From assembly GCF_024199905.1 (NCBI RefSeq), contig NZ_JANAFB010000001.1, positions 1 to 64,000 of the forward strand: DNA of 64,000 bases. Reading direction: 5' to 3'. Within the stretch, counting starts at the first letter, position 1. Each line of letters begins with the position of its first letter. A program made the translations under genes and the position numbers. Below are positions 19,233 through 29,008 of the stretch, piece by piece. Below the pieces are notes generated by a model that was not told the origin of the DNA, searched no databases, and was given only the letters and a program-made list of their open reading frames with translations. Source of the stretch: Rothia santali. Its GTDB lineage: Bacteria; Actinomycetota; Actinomycetes; Actinomycetales; Micrococcaceae.

Positions 19233-20318
19233 ATGGCGAAGTCCCGATCACCCCGCTGCAGGAAAGATGCGCACTCGATGGGGAAGGAGGCCGCCAACCT
19301 GGCCTTCAAGGTCGCGGACCGCATCCACGACTACCGGGAGAGCACCGCCATCCGCGCCGGCAACCAGCCGGTGATCGTCCCCTTCGTGGGCTACGGGACC
19401 ACGCGCTGGGTGCGGGTGCTCGGGCGGGCGCTCTACAAGACCATGCTGTTCTCGCACCTCACCGAGTCCCTGGTGGGGGACCAGCGGGCCACCAGCCCGG
19501 CCCGCGGCTGGCGCTCCTTCACCTCGGTACCGATCTCCCACGCGCTCGTGGAGGTGCGCATCGGGGGCCGCGTCTTCACGGTGCGGGCCGACCGCGGCGG
19601 GGTCCTGGACGCCCAGCTGGAGATCGAGCTCGAGCCCGGCGACCACGAGGTCCGCATGCGCACCGGCGCCTCCGAGGAGGTGGTCTCGAGCGTCTACGTG
19701 GCCCCCGAGGACCAGCGGATCGGCATCGTGTGCGACGTCGACGACACGGTCATGGTCACGGCCCTCCCGCGCCCCATGCTGGCGGCGTGGAACTCCTTCG
19801 TGATCAGCGAGCACGCGCGGATGCCGACGCCGGGCATGGCGGTGCTCATGGAGCGGCTGCTCCGGGCCCACCCGCACGCGCCGGTCATGTACCTGTCCAC
19901 CGGCGCGTGGAACGTGGCCCCGGCCCTGCGCCGCTTCCTCTCCCGCAACGCCTATCCGGACGGGACGCTGCTGCTGACCGACTGGGGGCCCACCCGCACG
20001 CGTTGGTTCCGCTCGGGCGCGGCCCACAAGGTCAACTCGCTGCGCCGCCTGGTCCGCGAGTTCCCCGACGTCCGCTGGATCCTCATCGGCGACGACGGCC
20101 AGCGTGACCCGGACATCTACAACGGCTTCGCGCTGCGCTACCCGGACCGGGTCGCGGCCATCATCATCCGCAACCTGAGCGTGGGGGAGTCGGTGCTGGC
20201 CTCGGGCCGGGTGTGGGGCGACGACCGCGCCAAGCAGGTCGCCGCGGGGAGCCTCTGGATGGAGGCCAACGACGGCGCCACGCTCTCGGACAAGCTGCGC
20301 GAGACGGACCTGCTGTAG
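19233..20318 (+). CDS. APP1/DUF2183 phosphatase domain protein
   Basis: A 361-residue protein with the catalytic domain of APP1-type phosphatidate phosphatases (DUF2183), HAD-like enzymes that dephosphorylate lipids in yeast. The nucleophile motif DVDDT is at residues 168-172, followed by YLSTGAWNVAPALRRFL (with the Ser/Thr of motif II) and LIGDDGQRDPDIY (motif IV acids) near residue 290. Residues 85-150 form a beta-rich N-terminal domain. The bacterial substrate is unknown. ATG 19233 is taken as the start; ATG 19278 is an alternative. Confidence 0.85.
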   Translation: MAKSRSPRCRKDAHSMGKEAANLAFKVADRIHDYRESTAIRAGNQPVIVPFVGYGTTRWVRVLGRALYKTMLFSHLTESLVGDQRATSPARGWRSFTSVPISHALVEVRIGGRVFTVRADRGGVLDAQLEIELEPGDHEVRMRTGASEEVVSSVYVAPEDQRIGIVCDVDDTVMVTALPRPMLAAWNSFVISEHARMPTPGMAVLMERLLRAHPHAPVMYLSTGAWNVAPALRRFLSRNAYPDGTLLLTDWGPTRTRWFRSGAAHKVNSLRRLVREFPDVRWILIGDDGQRDPDIYNGFALRYPDRVAAIIIRNLSVGESVLASGRVWGDDRAKQVAAGSLWMEANDGATLSDKLRETDLL

Positions 20319-20486
20319 GCTCCTTCGAGGCGCCTCGCGACACGGCCGCGGGCGCCCGAAAAAAATCTTTCCTGTGGATCCAGCGGGGGATAAGTGCCGC
20401 GCGGAAACCGTCCGCCGCGTGATCCCGCGGCACAATGACACGGATGTGATTTGCACAGGCTGGGGATAACCGTTTCGGGGTGCTCC

Positions 20487-20532
20487 ACACCATCTTGGGT
20501 AGCCTTGCAGGCCCCAACACAAGATGTAGTAT
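20487..20532 (+). promoter_or_regulatory. nrdHIEF promoter with two candidate NrdR boxes
   Basis: Two related 14-mers, ACACCATCTTGGGT (20487-20500) and ACACAAGATGTAGT (20517-20530), have centres 30 bp apart, about three helical turns, as expected for paired NrdR boxes. A promoter is visible as TTGCAG (20505-20510), 16 bp, TAGTAT (20527-20532), so the second box covers the -10 element. NrdR would repress ribonucleotide reductase when dATP is high. Matches are partial and judged by eye. Confidence 0.55.
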
Positions 20533-20596
20533 TAAAACCAACTTCCCCAGACAGCGCTCCATTACGGGAGCAGAGCATTCATCGCAAGGAGCCACC

Positions 20597-20833
20597 ATGT
20601 CTGTGACTGTGTACACCAAGCCTGCCTGCGTCCAGTGCAACGCGACCTACCGCGCCCTCGACAAGCGCGGCGTCGCCTACGACGTCGTCGACGTCACCGA
20701 GGACGCCCAGGCCCTCGAGCACATCAAGGGCCTCGGATACATGCAGGCTCCGGTGGTCGTCACCGAGAGCGATCACTGGTCCGGCTTCCGCCCGGACAAG
20801 ATCGCCGAGCTGGACGTGGCCCTGGTCTCCTAG
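20597..20833 (+). CDS. nrdH: NrdH glutaredoxin-like redoxin
   Basis: A 78-residue thioredoxin-fold protein that supplies electrons to class Ib ribonucleotide reductase. The redox motif is CVQC (Cys11, Cys14). The NrdH-specific WSGFRPDK motif near the C-terminus and VDVTED after the second strand are present. ATG 20597 follows AAGGAG. It is the first gene of nrdHIEF, behind the candidate NrdR boxes. Confidence 0.95.
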   Translation: MSVTVYTKPACVQCNATYRALDKRGVAYDVVDVTEDAQALEHIKGLGYMQAPVVVTESDHWSGFRPDKIAELDVALVS

Positions 20834-20903
20834 CCCAGAACCCCGCGGGCCCGCTCCGGGCAGGGCCGGGCCCGCGGCACCATCCTCGTTGAGGAGGAAG
20901 ATC

Positions 20904-21368
20904 GTGGATACCGCACTCGAGGGGAGGCGGGACACGGATACCGGGACGGAACGCCCCCTCGTGGTGTACTTCTCCTCCGTCTCCGGCAACACCCACAAAT
21001 TCGTGCAGAAGCTCGAGGCCGACTCGGTCCGGCTCCCCCTGCGAACGGGCGAGGACGCTCCCGTGATGGAGCGCCCCTTCGTCCTCTGCGCCCCCACCTA
21101 CGGCAGGCCCCGCTCCGGCGGCGCCGTGCCGCCCCAGGTCATGAAGTTCCTGCGCGTGCCGCGCAACCGCGAGCTCATGCTGGGGGTCATGGGCGCGGGA
21201 AACACCAACTTCGGCGACCTCTACTGCATTGCGGCCGACAAGATCGCGGTCAAGTGCGAGGTCCCCGTCCTGTACAAATTCGAGCTGATGGGCACGTCCG
21301 AGGACGTCGCCCGCGTCAACGAAGGACTGAAAGCGCTGTGGACACGAAACTCGCGACACCCGGCCTGA
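20904..21368 (+). CDS. nrdI: NrdI flavodoxin-like protein
   Basis: A 154-residue flavoprotein that helps assemble the dimanganese-tyrosyl radical cofactor of NrdF. The FMN-phosphate loop is [10 protein letters not shown] near residue 30, with CAPTYG and [13 protein letters not shown] further on, all typical of NrdI. GTG 20904 is chosen because GAGGAGGAAG lies immediately upstream; a TTG five codons earlier lies inside that ribosome site. The 3' end overlaps nrdE by 31 bp. Confidence 0.93.
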   Translation: MDTALEGRRDTDTGTERPLVVYFSSVSGNTHKFVQKLEADSVRLPLRTGEDAPVMERPFVLCAPTYGRPRSGGAVPPQVMKFLRVPRNRELMLGVMGAGNTNFGDLYCIAADKIAVKCEVPVLYKFELMGTSEDVARVNEGLKALWTRNSRHPA

Positions 21369-23518
21369 CCGCCGAGAGCGGCCCCGCCGAGAAGAAGATC
21401 CCCGAGAAGTACAAGGGCCTCGGCTACCACGAGCTCAACGCGATGCTGAACCTGTACGACGCGAACGGGATGATCCAGTTCGACGCCGACCGTCAGGCCG
21501 CGCGCCAGTATTTCCTGCAGCACGTGAACAACAACACCGTCTTCTTCCACGACCTGGAGGAGAAGCTCGAGTACCTGGTGGAGAACCAGTACTACGAGGC
21601 CGAGGTGCTCGAGCAGTACAGCATGGATTTCATCAAGTCGCTGTCCAAGCTCGCCTACTCGAAGAAGTTCCGCTTCCCGACCTTCCTCGGCGCGTTCAAG
21701 TTCTACACCTCCTACACGCTGAAGACCTTCGACGGCGAGCGCTACCTCGAGCGCTTCGAGGACCGCGTCTTGATGGTCGCGCTGAACCTCGCCCGCGGCG
21801 ACGAGCAGCTCGCGACCGAGCTGGTCGAGGAGATCATCTCCGGCCGCTTCCAGCCGGCCACCCCCACCTTCCTCAACGCCGGCAAGAAGCAGCGCGGCGA
21901 GCTCGTCTCCTGCTTCCTGCTGCGCATCGAGGACAACATGGAGTCCATCGGGCGCTCCATCAACTCGGCCCTGCAGCTGTCCAAGCGCGGCGGCGGCGTC
22001 GCCTTCGCGCTGACCAACCTGCGCGAGTCCGGCGCCCCGATCAAGAAGATCAGGAACCAGTCCTCCGGCGTCATCCCCGTGATGAAGCTCCTCGAGGACT
22101 CGTTCTCCTACGCCAACCAGCTCGGCGCGCGCCAGGGCGCCGGCGCGGTGTACCTGCACGCGCACCACCCGGACATCTACCGCTTCCTCGACACCAAGCG
22201 CGAGAACGCGGACGAGAAGATCCGCATCAAGACCCTCTCGCTCGGCGTCGTCATCCCGGACATCACCTTCGAGCTGGCCAAGCGCAACGAGGACATGTAC
22301 CTCTTCAGCCCGTACGACGTCGAGAACGTCTACGGCATGCCCTTCTCCGACGTCAACGTCACCGAGAAGTACTACGAGATGGTCGACGACGCGCGGATCA
22401 CCAAGACCAAGATCAACGCGCGCGAGTTCTTCCAGACCCTCGCGGAGATCCAGTTCGAGTCCGGCTACCCGTACGTGATGTTCGAGGACACCGTGAACCG
22501 GGCCAACCCGATCGACGGCAAGATCATCATGTCCAACCTGTGCTCCGAGATCCTCCAGGTCTCCGAGCCCTCGGAGTACGAGCTCGGGCTCGAGTACCGG
22601 ACCGTGGGCAAGGACATCTCCTGCAACCTCGGCTCGCTGAACATCGCGACGACGATGGACTCGCCGGACTTCGGCAAGACCATCGAGACCGCGATCCGCG
22701 GGCTGACCGCGGTCTCGGACATGTCCGACATCGAGTCGGTGCCCTCGATCGAGCGCGGCAACAACATGTCCCACGCGATCGGCCTGGGCCAGATGAACCT
22801 CCACGGCTACCTGGCCCGCGAGCGGGTGTACTACGGCTCCAAGGAAGGGCTGGACTTCACTAACATCTACTTCTACACCGTGACCTACCACGCGATCCGC
22901 GCCTCCAACGCGATCGCGCGGGAGCGGGGGGAGAGCTTCGTCGGCTTCGAGCGCTCCGCCTACGCCAGCGGCGAGTACTTCGACAAGTACACCCGCCGGG
23001 CCTGGGAGCCGAAGACCGAGCGGGTGCGCGAGCTGTTCGCCGGCGTCCACATCCCCACCCAGCAGGACTGGGAGGAGCTGAAGGCCGCCGTGCGGGAGCA
23101 CGGGATGTACAACCAGAACCTGCAGGCCGTCCCGCCGACCGGCTCGATCTCCTACATCAACGGCTCGACGTCGTCGATCCACCCGATCGCCTCGAAGATC
23201 GAGATCCGCAAGGAGGGGAAGCTGGGCCGCGTCTACTACCCGGCCCCGTTCCTCAGCAACGACAACCTGGAGTACTACCAGGACGCGTACGAGATCGGCT
23301 ACGAGAAGGTCATCGATACCTACGCCGAGGCGACCCAGCACGTGGACCAGGGCCTCTCGCTGACCCTGTTCTTCCGCGACACGGCCACCACCCGCGACAT
23401 CAACAAGGCCCAGATCTACGCCTGGCGCAAGGGCATCAAGACGATCTACTACGTCCGCCTGCGCCAGCTCGCGCTCGAGGGCACCGAGGTCGAGGGCTGC
23501 GTGTCCTGCATGCTCTAG
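21338..23518 (+). CDS. nrdE: Class Ib ribonucleotide reductase, alpha subunit
   Basis: A 726-residue catalytic subunit that reduces ribonucleoside diphosphates to deoxy forms. Recognisable elements are the N-terminal [12 protein letters not shown] segment, [16 protein letters not shown] with one active-site Cys, [15 protein letters not shown] (substrate loop), NLCSEILQ with the second active-site Cys, and [18 protein letters not shown]. The C-terminal shuttle pair is Cys721 and Cys724 in GCVSCML. It lacks the long ATP-cone of class Ia enzymes. GTG 21338 lies inside the end of nrdI, with GAAGGA about 11 bases before it, so coupling to nrdI is likely. Confidence 0.95.
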   Translation: MDTKLATPGLTAESGPAEKKIPEKYKGLGYHELNAMLNLYDANGMIQFDADRQAARQYFLQHVNNNTVFFHDLEEKLEYLVENQYYEAEVLEQYSMDFIKSLSKLAYSKKFRFPTFLGAFKFYTSYTLKTFDGERYLERFEDRVLMVALNLARGDEQLATELVEEIISGRFQPATPTFLNAGKKQRGELVSCFLLRIEDNMESIGRSINSALQLSKRGGGVAFALTNLRESGAPIKKIRNQSSGVIPVMKLLEDSFSYANQLGARQGAGAVYLHAHHPDIYRFLDTKRENADEKIRIKTLSLGVVIPDITFELAKRNEDMYLFSPYDVENVYGMPFSDVNVTEKYYEMVDDARITKTKINAREFFQTLAEIQFESGYPYVMFEDTVNRANPIDGKIIMSNLCSEILQVSEPSEYELGLEYRTVGKDISCNLGSLNIATTMDSPDFGKTIETAIRGLTAVSDMSDIESVPSIERGNNMSHAIGLGQMNLHGYLARERVYYGSKEGLDFTNIYFYTVTYHAIRASNAIARERGESFVGFERSAYASGEYFDKYTRRAWEPKTERVRELFAGVHIPTQQDWEELKAAVREHGMYNQNLQAVPPTGSISYINGSTSSIHPIASKIEIRKEGKLGRVYYPAPFLSNDNLEYYQDAYEIGYEKVIDTYAEATQHVDQGLSLTLFFRDTATTRDINKAQIYAWRKGIKTIYYVRLRQLALEGTEVEGCVSCML

Positions 23519-24607
<1,089 letters not shown>

Positions 24608-24650
24608 GTCTCCTCCAGACGTCCCTTACCTCAGGACGGCTGAACTGTGA

Positions 24651-24686
24651 TGGCCCGGACCCGCAGCGTGCTGCGGGTCCGGGCCA
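24651..24686 (+). terminator. Terminator of the nrd operon
   Basis: A perfect 16-bp stem (24651-24666 with 24671-24686), loop CGTG, followed by TTTG, 43 bp after the nrdF stop. Confidence 0.85.
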
Positions 24687-25113
24687 TTTGCATGCGACCA
24701 GCGCATAACAGGAGGGTTAGACACTACTGGTGAATCGCCCCGGGGATTGATTGCGGGGCCCTTCGAGCGCCACCGGTAAGAGCAAAACCCGGGTGCCTGC
24801 AACGGCAGTTCCCCGGTGCGGGCCATCCTAAGATCTCACCCTCCCCTGGGTCGATCAGCGATGAGGCGTCACCCACAAATGCCCAGTCAGTGCCAGAGAC
24901 GATAGGGGCTGAATGCGACCAAAAGCCGGATCTCACATGCATGAACGCCCATTGTGGCATGCAGTGTTGACCGATCAGCAGGCACCAGGCCCCTAGGACT
25001 CCTCAAGCGGAACGCTTCCTCTGCGAGCGCGTGATCCACCCGCTCATCCTTGCGTAACGGCGATATGGCAGGATGTGCGTTACAGCATAAGCTCGCTGGG
25101 AAAGGATGATCCG
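24687..25113. other. Intergenic island boundary with dyads and an IS-end-like stretch
   Basis: This 427-bp spacer shows no convincing gene. TGGTGAATCGCCCCGG at 24728-24743 recalls the terminal repeats of IS3-type elements in related bacteria (from memory, unverified), and base composition becomes AT-richer from here on. Two dyads precede the next gene: AAGCG-GAA-CGCTT at 25005-25017, and GTAACG (25054-25059) with CGTTAC (25078-25083) 18 bp apart. They are candidate operators. A start-to-stop frame at 24724-24960 on the minus strand resembles nothing I know. Confidence 0.4.
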
Positions 25114-26379
25114 ATGCTCGACTTCCCGAGGGGCCACCGGCCCCGCTACCGTGACTTCTCCCTCCAAGCCATCTCCGACGAGACGATTCGCGAAGGCGGT
25201 GAACGTGCCATCTACGGCGCTGCGGATACCGACAAGATCCGCCTCGTCGAGAAGCTGTCCCAAGCTGGTATTAAGGACATCGACGTGGGATCCGGTCTTC
25301 ACGAGGCTCAATTCCTGCGTAAGCTTCTTCTCCTGCAGGAATCAGCTGACTCCATCACCGACGACACGACCTTTTCCTTCAACCTGACGCTCAAGACCTG
25401 GGAACCACTGGTCGAGAAGCTCGAGCAGGAGGTTCCGCGCGAGCTCCTGAAGCGCATATACGTCAGCATCGGCATGATCGAGATCGACTCCGAGCGGCGT
25501 CTATTCGAGCGGGTCGCCCAGCGTCTCAGAGACATCGGAGTCGGCAAGATTCGCGCGAGTCTTCTCAACGCGTTCTCTACCGAGATCGACGAGGACGACT
25601 ACGGTCACCTGATGGCTCAGATCGAACGCGCCCGCGCAATAGGCGTCAGTCTCATCAGGATCAACGACTCGGTCGGCACGCTCTATCCGGATTCCACAGC
25701 GGTCCTGGCGGCGAATCTCGTGCACGACAATCCAGACACGACCTTCTATCTGCACGGTCACAATGATCGCGGGCTCGGAACGGCAAACTCCCTGGTGAGC
25801 GTGTTGCATGGCTTTCAGGTCATCGAAGGCGGTGTTGCCGGCACCGGCAATCGGGCGGGGCTCGCGGAGCTGGAGTCCATTGCACGCTGTCTCGAGGAGA
25901 ACAACATCAGCGTGAGCACTGGCCCGGTGGACGTCGATGGAGTCATCGCTGCCGCCCGGTTCTCCGAACGTGTTTACCTCACCGTGCCGACGCCGTATAG
26001 GGCTGTTAGCGGCTTCCTGGTCAAGAATGAAAACGCCGGAATCGTCAATGTTCCCGATTATCTCGGGGTCTCCCGGCCCGTCGACTACTTCCTCAATCGA
26101 ATCGGGCTCTTCCCCGAGTATCTGCGGCAGATCCTCGTGGAGGGCGGCATCAGCGAGAACTCATTGAGCGACGCTGTGCTAGCGCAGGTGTACAACAGGT
26201 TGCAGGCTCGCTTCGACACCCAGCACACCTCCAAGCTCGCCGAGTACGAACGGCTCGTCGCGCAGATCTGGGACTTCCACGACGACATCGTGAGGCTTCC
26301 CGATGTCGTCGACATCGCCAAGATCGTGCTCCAGGAACAGCCGTTGGAGACGTCCACGATGTCCGAGGCGCGAGCATGA
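25114..26379 (+). CDS. DRE-TIM metallolyase (isopropylmalate/homocitrate synthase-like)
   Basis: A 421-residue enzyme with the TIM-barrel Claisen-condensation fold that joins an acyl-CoA to a 2-oxo acid. Residues 22-30 (DETIREGGE) align with the DTTLRDGEQ motif but carry Glu where the metal-binding Asp normally sits. HGHNDRG (214-220) supplies the HxH metal ligands, INDSVGTLYP (183-192) the usual DTxG strand, and GTGNRAGLAELE the usual GERAGN motif. The C-terminal 120 residues do not look like the leucine-sensing LeuA domain. ATG 25114 follows AAAGGA by seven bases. It overlaps the next gene as ATGA. Composition is visibly lower in GC than flanking core genes. The product is unknown; a dedicated 2-alkylmalate-like intermediate is one possibility. 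Confidence 0.75.
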   Translation: MLDFPRGHRPRYRDFSLQAISDETIREGGERAIYGAADTDKIRLVEKLSQAGIKDIDVGSGLHEAQFLRKLLLLQESADSITDDTTFSFNLTLKTWEPLVEKLEQEVPRELLKRIYVSIGMIEIDSERRLFERVAQRLRDIGVGKIRASLLNAFSTEIDEDDYGHLMAQIERARAIGVSLIRINDSVGTLYPDSTAVLAANLVHDNPDTTFYLHGHNDRGLGTANSLVSVLHGFQVIEGGVAGTGNRAGLAELESIARCLEENNISVSTGPVDVDGVIAAARFSERVYLTVPTPYRAVSGFLVKNENAGIVNVPDYLGVSRPVDYFLNRIGLFPEYLRQILVEGGISENSLSDAVLAQVYNRLQARFDTQHTSKLAEYERLVAQIWDFHDDIVRLPDVVDIAKIVLQEQPLETSTMSEARA

Positions 26380-27305
26380 GTATCGTGGTCTACGGGGCGG
26401 GAAGCCTCGGTTTGTATCTGGCGGCACGTCTCGCCCAGGCTGGTGAAGAGGTCGTCCTCAAAGTGCGTGAGATGTCGGGCGACCACGGTCGCGGCGAAAC
26501 CCTCAGGATTCTCACTCACGAGGGGATTGAGGATGTGACCGGGGTGCGGAACGTGGAATCCCTCGCAGGAGTGAAGGCTGACGCTGCGATCGTCACCACC
26601 AAGGCCTGGCAGGTCGGTGAGGCCGCCCGGGACCTGGCCGCGGCGCTTCCCCCGGAGGCACCCGTCCTCACAACCCAGAACGGCATCGACGCACCGACGT
26701 CCGCGCGGGGTCACCTCCGGGACGAGCAGGTCCTCGCCAGCACCGTGGTCGTCATCGCGACCCGAGTAGCACCCCTGGCCGTTCGCCTGATCGGCCCCGA
26801 CGCGTCGCTGACGGTGGGCAGCCCGTCCGGCCGGAGGGCGTCGTCTGCACGGGGACTCACGGACGCGCTCTCCGCGGCGGGTCTCACCATGAGCTGGACC
26901 GATGACATCACCGCGGCTCTGTGGAAGAAGCTCGCGTTGATCTGCTCGTACGGTGGCGTGGGAGCCATCGTCGACGCGACGGTCGGCGAGACCCGCGCGG
27001 ATGCGCGCACTAGGAGGCTGGTCTCTCAGGCCATGCGCGAGGTCTTCGCTGTCGCAGCGGCCGAGGGGGTGCGGCTGACCCAGGAGGATCTCGACGACGT
27101 CTCCGAGGTGTACCTGACGGGCTTCGCCCCGGGGACGACCTCGTCGATGCATCGAGACCTGCTGGCGGGCCGTCCCTCCGAGCTCGAAGACCAGGTCGGT
27201 GCGGTCGTGCACCGAGCCGAGCGACTCTGCGTGCCCACTCCCGTCCTGGACACGATCTACGCGGCCATGGCCCCGCGTGAGGCACGAGCTCGAGCCCGCC
27301 GATGA
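26376..27305 (+). CDS. Ketopantoate reductase-like (PanE/ApbA) NADP-dependent enzyme
   Basis: A 309-residue two-domain reductase. The N-terminal Rossmann motif GAGSLGLYLAARL (residues 8-20) binds NADP. TTKAWQVGEAA, LTTQNGIDAP, and the helical-domain motifs ALWKKLALICSYGGVGA (with the catalytic Lys) and SSMHRDLLAGRPSELED are characteristic of PanE/ApbA. It would reduce a 2-oxo acid with an alpha substituent. Overlap with the preceding synthase-like gene by four bases (ATGA) argues that the two act on one pathway, so the true substrate may be an analogue of ketopantoate. Confidence 0.85.
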   Translation: MSIVVYGAGSLGLYLAARLAQAGEEVVLKVREMSGDHGRGETLRILTHEGIEDVTGVRNVESLAGVKADAAIVTTKAWQVGEAARDLAAALPPEAPVLTTQNGIDAPTSARGHLRDEQVLASTVVVIATRVAPLAVRLIGPDASLTVGSPSGRRASSARGLTDALSAAGLTMSWTDDITAALWKKLALICSYGGVGAIVDATVGETRADARTRRLVSQAMREVFAVAAAEGVRLTQEDLDDVSEVYLTGFAPGTTSSMHRDLLAGRPSELEDQVGAVVHRAERLCVPTPVLDTIYAAMAPREARARARR

Positions 27306-27328
27306 GACGCCCCGGCCCTCGGGGTGTC

Positions 27329-27342
27329 TATCCTGGGGGGCA
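27329..27342 (+). promoter_or_regulatory. -10-like TATCCT for leaderless expression of the CGNR gene
   Basis: TATCCT at 27329-27334 is followed by seven bases before ATG 27342. The G-run between them abuts the start codon and is badly placed for a ribosome site. Confidence 0.35.
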
Positions 27343-27884
27343 TGCCGCTGCATGTGCCCCAGATTCCAGTCCAGACCGTTGTCGAGTTCGTCAACGAATG
27401 GGCAGCCGTGCCCCAGGAGGTCTCGACACGAGCGTGGGAGGGATACCCGGCGTGGGAGTCCGAGCCCCGTCGGGTCCTGCGGTCGGTATGGCCCCCGGGG
27501 ATCGCAGAGCCGAACGACGCACTGGTCGCCACGGCGTGCGATCGCGTGTACCCCGTATTCACGGGCGCATGGCCCGGATCCATCGTGGAGCGACTCAACA
27601 CGGCGTTCGACGAGGCGGGGTTGAGGCCGCGCTTGGATGTCAACGACGAGGTGGTCCATCTGACGTGGGTTACCGATCGGCCGGAACGACTGATGTTCGC
27701 CGTCCTGGTGGCGTCGCTGGTCGCCCATGTCGGTCGGGTGCCTCGGGATCGGCTGGGCATCTGCGAATCCTCCGCGTGCGCCGACGTCTTGATCGACCGG
27801 TCGCCGACGCGGACCAAGCACTACTGCTCGGCTCGCTGCCAGACCCGCGAACGAGTCAAGGCGTACCGGGCTCGCACGTCCTAA
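27342..27884 (+). CDS. CGNR zinc-finger protein (ABATE/DUF1470 type)
   Basis: A 180-residue protein. The C-terminal CGNR zinc finger is clear: CESSACADVLIDRSPTRTK then HYCSARCQTRERVKAYR, giving four cysteines around a basic segment that probably binds DNA or RNA. The N-terminal 120 residues correspond to the putative stress-sensing half of this family, which often acts as a transcription regulator. It follows the reductase gene closely and precedes a transporter gene, so it may regulate the island. GTG 27324 is an alternative start. Confidence 0.8.
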   Translation: MPLHVPQIPVQTVVEFVNEWAAVPQEVSTRAWEGYPAWESEPRRVLRSVWPPGIAEPNDALVATACDRVYPVFTGAWPGSIVERLNTAFDEAGLRPRLDVNDEVVHLTWVTDRPERLMFAVLVASLVAHVGRVPRDRLGICESSACADVLIDRSPTRTKHYCSARCQTRERVKAYRARTS

Positions 27885-27902
27885 CGCCAGCGCCGCGGTG
27901 GC

Positions 27903-28889
27903 ATGGCCGGGCGAGCGCCAGGATCCACCGTGCTTAGCGCTCTCACCGCGATCGGCCCCCTGTTCGCGGTGCTCGCCATCGGCGGCATGGCGAGCGTCTC
28001 TTCCAGGATGCGTGCCATCGGGCCCTCGTTGACGGTCTTCGTCCTCACCTTCGCCCTTCCGGCATTCCTATTCAACGCGGTGACCTCGGCCCCTGTGCGG
28101 GAGGGGATTCCCTGGACCTTCACAGCGATCGCCTTCGGGGTCACCGCGCTCATGTCGACGCTGACCTGGGTCTCCGGACGACTCCTCGGAGCCGGATCGG
28201 GTGGGGTCGCCGCTCCGCTGGCACTGGCCGTCGGGTATGGAAACGTCGGGTACATGGGCGTGCCCATCACGCTCAGCGTCCTGGGTCCCGAGGCGGGGCT
28301 GGCCGCTGCGATGGGTCAGCTCATCCACAACGTGATGTTCATGCTCGGCTATCCCTTGGCGAGAATGCTGTCTCCGGACCGGGGTGGGGACGTCTCGGTG
28401 CGGAAGATGCTGTGGACGGCCGCTCGCAAGGCGATCCTGACGAATCCGGTGACCTTGAGCGTCGCCGCGGGCGTCGGAGTCTCTCTGCTGGGGGTGAGAC
28501 TTCCCGCAATGGCCGTCGACACCCTCGAACTCGTGGGCCAGGTCGCGGTGCCCCTAGCGATGTTCGTCGTCGGCCTCTCCCTCCCCACCGTAGGCGCGGG
28601 GCTCAGGGATGGCTCCGTTCCACGGATTCCTCTCGCCATCGGCACAGCGATCAAGCTGCTCCTGCTGCCGGTGGCGACGGTGGCAGCCCTGGCCGTCCTC
28701 GACCCTCGAATGGGCCAGCCGTGGGCGTCCACGCTCATCCTCATGGCGGCCATGCCCACCTCCACCACCGCCTTCATCCTCTCCCAGCAGGAGGACCGCG
28801 ACCCTCGCCTCGTATCGGGGATGATCGCGACGACCTCGTTGCTCGGGGTGGTGACGATACCGACCGTCTTGGCGTTGTTCGTTTCATGA
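27903..28889 (+). CDS. AEC-family (auxin efflux carrier-like) transporter
   Basis: A 328-residue membrane protein with about ten hydrophobic segments in two inverted halves, as in auxin efflux carrier-like permeases, which move organic acids. GYGNVGYMGVPITLSVLG near residue 120 is the signature discontinuous helix of the family, and AAMPTSTTAFILSQQ near residue 282 is its counterpart in the second half. ATG 27903 lies 18 bp after the CGNR stop; GTG 27930 is an alternative. It probably exports or imports the carboxylic acid made by the two upstream enzymes. Confidence 0.85.
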   Translation: MAGRAPGSTVLSALTAIGPLFAVLAIGGMASVSSRMRAIGPSLTVFVLTFALPAFLFNAVTSAPVREGIPWTFTAIAFGVTALMSTLTWVSGRLLGAGSGGVAAPLALAVGYGNVGYMGVPITLSVLGPEAGLAAAMGQLIHNVMFMLGYPLARMLSPDRGGDVSVRKMLWTAARKAILTNPVTLSVAAGVGVSLLGVRLPAMAVDTLELVGQVAVPLAMFVVGLSLPTVGAGLRDGSVPRIPLAIGTAIKLLLLPVATVAALAVLDPRMGQPWASTLILMAAMPTSTTAFILSQQEDRDPRLVSGMIATTSLLGVVTIPTVLALFVS

Positions 28890-28897
28890 CTATCGGG

Positions 28898-28909
28898 GAA
28901 ACGCGTTTC
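28898..28909. other. Short palindrome between convergent genes
   Basis: GAAACGCGTTTC is a perfect 12-bp palindrome nine bases after the transporter stop. It may be part of a weak terminator or a protein site. The remaining 99 bp to the next stop codon show nothing else. Confidence 0.35.
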
Positions 28910-29008
28910 TGAGCAGTGCGGGGGTCGGACGGCTGCGAGCGCTCGGCGATCCGGCCAAAGTCAGGTTCCCAGGCAGCCTCGCCTTCTCGGTCGTCCGGAA
29001 CGCCCCCA

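Noticed and set aside
20334-20366. Terminator for the APP1-like gene formed by CGAGGCGCCTCG and a following A-run
   Set aside because: The palindrome has no loop, and the homopolymer is A on the coding strand, not the T-tract needed for this gene.
24724-24960. A 78-codon minus-strand frame in the nrdF-island spacer
   Set aside because: No recognisable domain, no ribosome site and no partner gene; kept only as part of the spacer description.
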